This document shows, piece by piece, positions 58,814-64,000 of a DNA stretch of 64,000 bases. The first letter of the stretch is position 1. Each line of letters opens with the position of its first letter. The notes beneath the pieces are model-generated. The model did not search any database. It was not told where the DNA came from and was given only the letters and a program-made list of their open reading frames with translations. Made by a program: the position numbers and the translations under genes. The DNA is from JAWLBM01 sp041687675 (GTDB lineage: Bacteria > Pseudomonadota > Alphaproteobacteria > Rhizobiales > Pleomorphomonadaceae). The DNA is taken from the NCBI GenBank assembly GCA_041687675.1, contig JAWLBM010000013.1:1-64000 (forward strand). The letters run 5' to 3'.

Positions 58814-60097
58814 TCAGGACGCGCCGCCGCACTTTCCGGTGACGACGTTGAAGTTCCCGCAGGACATCGGCTTGCGCCAGTCGGCGATGAGGTCCTTCGA
58901 GCCGTCCAGGTAGTCCGACCACTCGTCGCCGACCACGAGGCCCTCCGTCTGCGAGACGATCTCGAACTGGCCGTCCGCCTGCACCTCGCCGATCAGCACC
59001 GGCTTGGTGATGTGGTGGTTCGGCATCATGGTCGAGTAGCCGCCCGAGAGGTTGGGCACGGAGACGCCGACCAGCGCGTCGATCACGGCGTCCGGGTCCG
59101 TGGTCCCGGCCGCCTCGACCGCCTTCACCCACATGTTGAAGCCGATGAAATGCGCCTCCATCGGGTCGTTGGTCACCCGCTCCGGGTTGTCGGTGAAGGC
59201 GTGCCAGGCGTCGATGAACTCGGCGTTGACCTCGGTGTCGACCGACTGGAAGTAGTTCCAGGCGGCGAGGTGGCCGACCAGCGGCGTGGTGTCGATGCCG
59301 GCGAGTTCCTCCTCGCCGACGGAGAAGGCGATCACCGGGATATCCTCGGCCTTGACGCCCTGGTTGCCGAGTTCCTTGTAGAAGGGCACGTTGGCGTCGC
59401 CGTTGATGGTCGACACCACCGCCGTCTTCTTGCCCGCCGAGCCGAAGGTCTTGATGTCGGAGACGATGGTCTGCCAGTCGGAGTGTCCGAACGGCGTGTA
59501 GTTGATCATGATGTCCTCGGGCGCGACGCCCTTGGCGAGCAGGTAGGCCTCGAGGATCTTGTTGGTGGTGCGCGGGTAGACGTAGTCGGTGCCGGCGAGC
59601 ACCCAGCGCTCCACCGCCTCCTCCTCCATCAGGTAGTCCACCGCCGGGATCGCCTGCTGGTTGGGCGCGGCGCCGGTGTAGAAGACGTTGCGCTCGCTCT
59701 CCTCGCCCTCGTACTGGACCGGGTAGAAGAGGATCGAGTTGAGCTCCTTGAACACCGGCAGGACGCTCTTGCGCGACACCGAGGTCCAGCAGCCGAACAC
59801 GGCCGCGACCTGCTCCTGCGAGATGAGTTCCTTCGCCTTCTCCGCGAACAGCGGCCAGTCGGACGCCGGGTCGACCACCACCGGCTCCAGCTTCTTGCCG
59901 AGCAGGCCGCCCTTCTCGTTCTGCTGCTCGATGAGCATCAGCATGACGTCCTTCAGGGTCGTCTCCGAGATCGCCATGGTGCCCGACAGCGAGTGCAGGA
60001 TGCCCACCTTGATGGTGTCCTCCTGGGCAAAGGCGCTGGAGACGGCGGTGGCGGAGAGAAGCGCCGCGATGACGGCTCTGGAAAAGACCTTCGGCAT
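58814..60097 (-). CDS. urtA: urea ABC transporter substrate-binding protein UrtA
   Basis: 427 residues from ATG 60095-60097; signal peptide of about 24 residues (SSAFAQ/ED). TIKVGILHSLSGTMAISETTLKDVMLMLIEQQNEKGGLLG and AAVFGCWTSVSRKSVLPVFKELNSILFYPVQYEGEESERNVFYTGAAPNQQAIPAV are typical of UrtA. It binds urea or short amides in the periplasm. First gene of urtABCDE under an apparent sigma-54 promoter, as expected for nitrogen-limited expression. Urease genes are not in this window. Confidence 0.97.
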   Translation of the reverse strand: MPKVFSRAVIAALLSATAVSSAFAQEDTIKVGILHSLSGTMAISETTLKDVMLMLIEQQNEKGGLLGKKLEPVVVDPASDWPLFAEKAKELISQEQVAAVFGCWTSVSRKSVLPVFKELNSILFYPVQYEGEESERNVFYTGAAPNQQAIPAVDYLMEEEAVERWVLAGTDYVYPRTTNKILEAYLLAKGVAPEDIMINYTPFGHSDWQTIVSDIKTFGSAGKKTAVVSTINGDANVPFYKELGNQGVKAEDIPVIAFSVGEEELAGIDTTPLVGHLAAWNYFQSVDTEVNAEFIDAWHAFTDNPERVTNDPMEAHFIGFNMWVKAVEAAGTTDPDAVIDALVGVSVPNLSGGYSTMMPNHHITKPVLIGEVQADGQFEIVSQTEGLVVGDEWSDYLDGSKDLIADWRKPMSCGNFNVVTGKCGGAS

Positions 60098-60167
60098 GGT
60101 TCGGATCCCCGTTCGTCGATAGGTTGCTCCGCCGCGATGAGGGCCGGCGGGGACGCCCGGGGGAGTT

Positions 60168-60184
60168 TGCAAGGACAGGGCCAA
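60168..60184 (-). promoter_or_regulatory. sigma-54 promoter of the urt operon
   Basis: On the minus strand TTGG (60184-60181), ten bases, then GC (60170-60169) within TTGCA give the exact GG-N10-GC spacing of a -24/-12 promoter, 71-87 bases before urtA. An upstream activator such as NtrC would be required; no clear NtrC site was identified in 60185-60467, an otherwise gene-free and partly AT-rich stretch. Confidence 0.7.
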
Positions 60185-60467
60185 GTCGGATCAGCCCCCA
60201 AAGCGTCGGCCCGCGGGCGATCCGGCCCTGGCGCAGGGGCCGATCTGCCCCCGATCGGGGCATGATGCTGCCCGCTTTTTCGCCATGGTTATTGTTTGTG
60301 CAAATCGGGATCCTGCGGACCGCATCGAGGGCCGACCGTCCGGGCGATGGATCTCGTCCGCAGCGGCCTCTGCAAGGATCGACGGTCTCCCACGTCGATC
60401 AGTGGCAGTTCACAATCGATCCTTCGGTAGCCATACTGCTTTTACGTCCTTTCGGTTCCTGCACTGG
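60185..60467. other. upstream region of the urt operon, no supported gene
   Basis: About 280 bases between the sigma-54 promoter and the 3' end of the next minus-strand gene. Base composition falls from GC-rich to noticeably lower GC from about 60280. It may hold an activator site for urt, but none was identified. Confidence 0.35.
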
Positions 60468-61589
60468 CTATGCTCTCTTGTCATTAGAAAAATCGAGACG
60501 CAATACTGGTTCTGAATCAACTCCGCAAGTGAGGAAGGCTTTGATCACCTGGTTGTTCCTTAAATCCGCTTCGATGAACGGCAACGGAAGTGACCACCAC
60601 CGATTGCTTGCGATCAGCAGTTCGAGCTTCGACCTCAGCGTTAGCTTTCTTCCATTCCGCCTCACCGATCTCTCGATGCGGAGGTAATCATATCCGAGAA
60701 CGATGTCATACACATCGTGGGGCGGATCAAGGCTACAAGCGGTGTACTCTCCTTCGTTCCAGAACTCTCCGATAAAGAAGATCGCCAGATTTTTAAGAAT
60801 GGATGCGTCGCCATCTTGAATCCGAAGATCAATTCCCCAATTTTTTATTTCATCCAGAACTTTCTCCAGCGCTGGCGCAATTTCTTCCGGAGCGCAGAAC
60901 CTGCCGTAGTAGAGAGCGGGTATACCGGTCACTGAATAGAGAGTGTGGAGATCCGCCGGGATCGAACGGCCCAGTCGATCTTCGGCGGCTTTGGTCCGCT
61001 CTAAGCCGACTCGTTCAAAATACGCATCATTGCTGAGGATGCCCTTCATTAGGGGGTCGGTGATCGACTCCAGGAACTCGCGCCGGTCGGCGAACTTTCC
61101 CGGCTTCGGCAACCGTAGCTGCAATCGCCTCGCCGTTTCGGAGGCAACGACCTCGAACTCGGCAGCGATGGTGCGGTCAGGCTTGGATCCGGCCTTGTCG
61201 GTCAGCCGGCATTCGATCTCAATTCGCTTGATGTCGATCGGTATCCGGACGGAAACGATCGGCCCGCCCCGTGTCGAATGCACCGGTGCGGCCCGGGCGA
61301 CTGTCCGGCCATCGACAGAAATCGTGTACTCGGCGACGAGCCCTTTGATGGTCCCCCCTCGGAAATGAAATACCGCGGTCTCCGGCAGTCTGACCATCCG
61401 GCGGTAGCGAGCAACGAGACGAGCCAGCCGCCTGAGTCCCCGGCGATTGTCCCTGACCGGTTCGAGGCGCGCGGCAAGCCTCTCCGCGAGAGCCGGGTTC
61501 GCGACTGTAAGGTCTTGTATGGCAAGCCAAATATCGATCTCGTCGACGATATCGCCGAAATCGAGAACCACTCTACCCTGCCTTGACAT
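60468..61589 (-). CDS. unknown protein with SUKH-like segment, probably acquired
   Basis: 373 residues, no signal peptide. Residues 1-65 are helical, about 70-160 are beta-rich, and about 195-300 resemble SMI1/KNR4 (SUKH) proteins: an E-x-x-LG-x-x-IP-x-DL pattern (AEDRLGRSIPADLHTLYSVTG at about 202-222) and NLAIFFIGEFWNEGEYTACSLDP. SUKH proteins are often immunity proteins against contact-dependent toxins; that link is tentative. The codons are far richer in A/T than in any neighbour and the gene sits between urtA and rarA, which suggests horizontal transfer. The ATG lies where transcription should begin, so the mRNA may be leaderless. Confidence 0.55.
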   Translation of the reverse strand: MSRQGRVVLDFGDIVDEIDIWLAIQDLTVANPALAERLAARLEPVRDNRRGLRRLARLVARYRRMVRLPETAVFHFRGGTIKGLVAEYTISVDGRTVARAAPVHSTRGGPIVSVRIPIDIKRIEIECRLTDKAGSKPDRTIAAEFEVVASETARRLQLRLPKPGKFADRREFLESITDPLMKGILSNDAYFERVGLERTKAAEDRLGRSIPADLHTLYSVTGIPALYYGRFCAPEEIAPALEKVLDEIKNWGIDLRIQDGDASILKNLAIFFIGEFWNEGEYTACSLDPPHDVYDIVLGYDYLRIERSVRRNGRKLTLRSKLELLIASNRWWSLPLPFIEADLRNNQVIKAFLTCGVDSEPVLRLDFSNDKRA

Positions 61590-61595
61590 TCATCA

Positions 61596-61624
61596 ATGAT
61601 ATCAGGCCACCAAGTTCACATCAA
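61596..61624 (-). promoter_or_regulatory. sigma-70 promoter of the unknown low-GC gene
   Basis: On the minus strand TTGATG (61624-61619), 17 bases, TATCAT (61601-61596). Six bases separate the -10 from the ATG at 61589-61587, so the expected transcription start falls on the start codon. Confidence 0.55.
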
Positions 61625-61640
61625 CGTATAAATTACGGTG

Positions 61641-62948
61641 TTATTTTTTAAAATCCCGCTCGCGGCGCAGCTTCGCCCACCAGTCCAGGCGCTTGCGGAG
61701 GTCGCGCTCGAAGCCGCGCTCCACCGGCTCGTAGAAGGTCCGCCGGCCGAGCGCCTCGGGGAAGTAGTCCTGGCCTGAGAAGGCGTCGGGCTCGTCGTGG
61801 TCGTAGCGGTAGCCCTCGCCGTAGCCCTCGGACTTCATCAGCTTCGTCGGCGCGTTGAGGATGCGCTTCGGCGGCAGCAGCGAGCCGCCCTCCTTTGCCG
61901 TGCGCGCCGCCGCCTTGTAGGCCGTGTAGAGGGCGTTCGACTTCGGCGCGGTAGCGACGTAGACGACCGCCTGGGCGATGGCGAGTTCGCCCTCCGGCGA
62001 GCCCAGCATCTCGTAGGCGTCCCGGGCCGCGATGCACTGCACCAGCGCCTGCGGGTCGGCGAGGCCGACGTCCTCGACCGCCATGCGGATCACCCGGCGG
62101 GCGAGGTAGAGCGGGTCCTCGCCGGCGTCGACCATGCGGCAGAACCAGTAGAGCGCGGCATCCGGGTCGGAGCCGCGGACCGACTTGTGCAGCGCGGAGA
62201 TGAGGTTGTAGTGGCCGTCCTGCGCCTTGTCGTAGACCGGCGCGCGGCGCTGCACGACCTCCTGCAGGGCCGCGGCGTCGAAGGTCTCGCCCTCGCCCGC
62301 GGCGCGCCAGACGTCCTCGGCGAGCGTCAGCGCCGCCCGGCCGTCGCCGTCCGCCATCCGCACCAGCGCCGCCCGCGCCTCCCCGGTCAGCGGCAGGGGG
62401 CGGCCCTCCACCGCTTCCGCCCGGTCGAGCAGCGCCCCGATCGAGGCCTCGTCGTGCGGCTTGAAGACCAGCACATGGGCGCGCGAGAGCAGCGCGGCGT
62501 TGAGCTCGAAGGACGGGTTTTCCGTGGTGGCGCCGACCAGGGTGATCGTGCCGTCCTCCATCACCGGCAGGAAGCTGTCCTGCTGGGCGCGGTTGAAGCG
62601 ATGGATCTCGTCGACGAAGAGCAGCGTGCCGCGGCCGGTCATCCGCCGCGCCCGCGCCGCCTCGAACATTTTCTTGAGGTCGGCGACGCCGGAGAAGATC
62701 GCCGAGATCTGCTCGAAGGCGAGGTCCGTCTCGTGGGCGAGCAGGCGGGCGACGGTGGTCTTGCCGGTGCCGGGCGGCCCCCAGAGTACCAGCGAGCCGA
62801 GCGAGCCCGACTTCAGCATCCGGGTGATGGTGCCAGAGGGGCCGACCAGGTGGTCCTGCCCGACGACGTCCGCGAGGCGCTCCGGACGGAGCCGGTCGGC
62901 CAGCGGGCGGCGGGGCTCGGGCGCGGAACTGGCGAAGAGGTCTGGCAT
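61641..62948 (-). CDS. rarA: replication-associated recombination protein A (RarA/MgsA) AAA ATPase
   Basis: 435 residues. LADRLRPERLADVVGQDHLVG opening, Walker A WGPPGTGKTT (residues 56-65), Walker B TLLFVDEIHRFNRAQQDSFLPVMEDG, sensor 1 LVGATTENPSFELNAALLSR, and the C-terminal KSVRGSDPDAALYW and YFPEALGRRTFYEP regions typical of RarA. It acts at stalled replication forks and is related to clamp loaders. Its 3' end lies only 51 bases from the low-GC gene start, without a terminator. Confidence 0.96.
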   Translation of the reverse strand: MPDLFASSAPEPRRPLADRLRPERLADVVGQDHLVGPSGTITRMLKSGSLGSLVLWGPPGTGKTTVARLLAHETDLAFEQISAIFSGVADLKKMFEAARARRMTGRGTLLFVDEIHRFNRAQQDSFLPVMEDGTITLVGATTENPSFELNAALLSRAHVLVFKPHDEASIGALLDRAEAVEGRPLPLTGEARAALVRMADGDGRAALTLAEDVWRAAGEGETFDAAALQEVVQRRAPVYDKAQDGHYNLISALHKSVRGSDPDAALYWFCRMVDAGEDPLYLARRVIRMAVEDVGLADPQALVQCIAARDAYEMLGSPEGELAIAQAVVYVATAPKSNALYTAYKAAARTAKEGGSLLPPKRILNAPTKLMKSEGYGEGYRYDHDEPDAFSGQDYFPEALGRRTFYEPVERGFERDLRKRLDWWAKLRRERDFKK

Positions 62949-63127
62949 CGGTGCGGTATCCGGGCCGGCGCGCCGGCGTGCCCTGTCCTATCCCGCCGCG
63001 GCGGGCCGCGGCAAGGGCGCCCGGCCCGCCGTCGGCGCGACAACCTGGCCGGACCGCAGCCATGGCCATCCGGGCCTTGCCGCGCCATAAATCCCCGTGA
63101 GGCAGAGACGACGACCGGAGAACCGCC

Positions 63128-64000
63128 ATGGACCGCCCTTCCGAACCGCTGGACGTCGAGATCGCCGTCGTGGGCGGCGGCCCGTCGGGCCTCGTCGCGG
63201 CCGTTGCCCTCGCCGAGGCGGGCGCGCGCGTCGCCCTGATTGCGCCCCCCTCGCCGCCCGCCGACCACCGAACCACCGCCCTCCTCTCCGGCTCGGTGGA
63301 GTTCCTGCGGCGGATCGGCAGCTACACCGCTTTCGCAAACGCCGCGGCGCCGCTCCGGACCATGCGCCTCGTCGACGGCACCCGGCGGCTGGTGCGCGCG
63401 CCGGAGATCGCCTTCCACGCCGCCGAGCTCGGCCTCGAGGACTTCGGCGTCAACGTGCCCAACGGCGAGCTGGTGGCCGGCCTCGTCGGCGCCCTCGCCG
63501 AGCACGGCGGCCGGGTGGAGAGGGTCGTCTCGACGCTGGAGTCCGCATCGGCCGAGGGCTCCCGCATCCGCCTCGTCACCGCCGACGGCCGCACCGTCAT
63601 CGCCCGCCTCGCCGTCGCCGCCGACGGGCGCAACTCGCGCCTGCGGGCCGCCGCCGGGATCAAGGCGCGGACCTGGAGCTATCCGCAGACGGCGCTGGTG
63701 CTGAACCTCGAGCACAGCCGGCCGCACCACGACACCTCGACCGAGATCCACACCGAGACCGGCCCCTTCACGCTGGTGCCGCTCGCGCCGGGGCGCTCCA
63801 GCCTCGTCTGCGTGGAGCGGACGGCGGAGGCCGAGCGGCTGGCGGCGCTGCCGGACGACCTGCTCGCGGCCGAACTCGAACGGCGATCCTTCTTCATCCT
63901 CGGGCGGCTGACGATCGCCAGTCCCAGGCAGACCTGGCCGATGTCCAGCCTTTCGGTGGACCGCATGGTCGGCGAGCGCGTGGCGCTCGTCGGCGAGACC
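63128..64000 (+). CDS. FAD-dependent monooxygenase, UbiH/COQ6 family (cut by window end)
   Basis: The first 291 codons of a frame that runs off the right edge. The FAD-binding GxGxxG reads VVGGGPSGLVAAVALAEAGARVALI (about residues 14-38), with DHRTTALLSGSVEFLRRIG and a DGRNSRLRAAAGI motif of the UbiH family, and the start of the second FAD signature (GERVALVGET) at the edge. Family members hydroxylate ubiquinone precursors. Divergent from rarA. The ATG 63128 lies 7 bases after GGAGAA. Confidence 0.88.
   Translation, partial: MDRPSEPLDVEIAVVGGGPSGLVAAVALAEAGARVALIAPPSPPADHRTTALLSGSVEFLRRIGSYTAFANAAAPLRTMRLVDGTRRLVRAPEIAFHAAELGLEDFGVNVPNGELVAGLVGALAEHGGRVERVVSTLESASAEGSRIRLVTADGRTVIARLAVAADGRNSRLRAAAGIKARTWSYPQTALVLNLEHSRPHHDTSTEIHTETGPFTLVPLAPGRSSLVCVERTAEAERLAALPDDLLAAELERRSFFILGRLTIASPRQTWPMSSLSVDRMVGERVALVGET

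Noticed and set aside
62813..63751. Minus-strand frame at the right edge
   Set aside because: It lies opposite the FAD monooxygenase, whose GxGxxG motif is clear on the plus strand.

Overview
The window is chromosomal DNA from a high-GC alphaproteobacterium, most likely order Hyphomicrobiales (Rhizobiales). Supporting signs are the ldtR / DUF6163 / hemB gene order, a GAAC-N7-GAAC type LexA box between divergent uvrA and ssb, a DUF1127 protein, lipA next to a COQ10/RatA-type gene, and a metal-site signature of the Mg-type HemB. Genes are dense, with many 4-base ATGA or GTGA overlaps and several GTG or TTG starts. No insertion sequence, prophage, rRNA operon or CRISPR array was seen.

Layout. 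1-123 carries a tRNA-like 3' terminus whose identity is not resolved. 0.5-4.3 kb holds a secreted protein and a convergent three-gene envelope operon of unknown function that includes a putative trypsin-like protease. 4.3-6.2 kb holds a short lipase-like remnant, a sulfotransferase and a small cysteine-rich protein. 6.4-17.0 kb is one long catabolic and transport cluster: RpiR-type regulator, two isochorismatase-like hydrolases, a glutamine synthetase-like ligase, an N-formylglutamate amidohydrolase-like enzyme, a complete branched-chain-type ABC transporter and a class III aminotransferase. 17.1-19.2 kb holds a receiver-like protein and folP-folB-folK. 19.2-19.8 kb holds repeats. 19.8-22.8 kb is a ureide/purine degradation operon (uraD, allC-like, M20 hydrolase). 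23-29.5 kb holds small genes, ldtR, DUF6163, hemB, an unusual LivH-type permease with a lipoprotein-like front end, and tRNA-Asp. 29.6-40.6 kb is an alpha-glucan operon (glgE, treS-maltokinase fusion, glgB, malQ). 40.9-49.7 kb holds an RraA-like/DapA-like pair, two small paralogous membrane proteins, an AI-2E family permease, type 2 IPP isomerase, lipA and an enolase-superfamily enzyme. 49.9-54.0 kb is divergent uvrA/ssb. 54.5-60.2 kb is the urtABCDE urea transporter with a sigma-54 promoter. 60.3-61.6 kb is a lower-GC patch with one unknown gene. 61.6-64 kb holds rarA and the start of a UbiH-family monooxygenase.

How the genes work together. Nitrogen scavenging is the dominant theme: a urea transporter under an apparent sigma-54 promoter, ureide breakdown enzymes, and an amine- or amide-type uptake and gamma-glutamylation cluster. 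The second theme is trehalose to maltose-1-phosphate to branched alpha-glucan conversion by TreS-Pep2, GlgE and GlgB. All functional calls rest on reading motifs by eye; no database search was possible.
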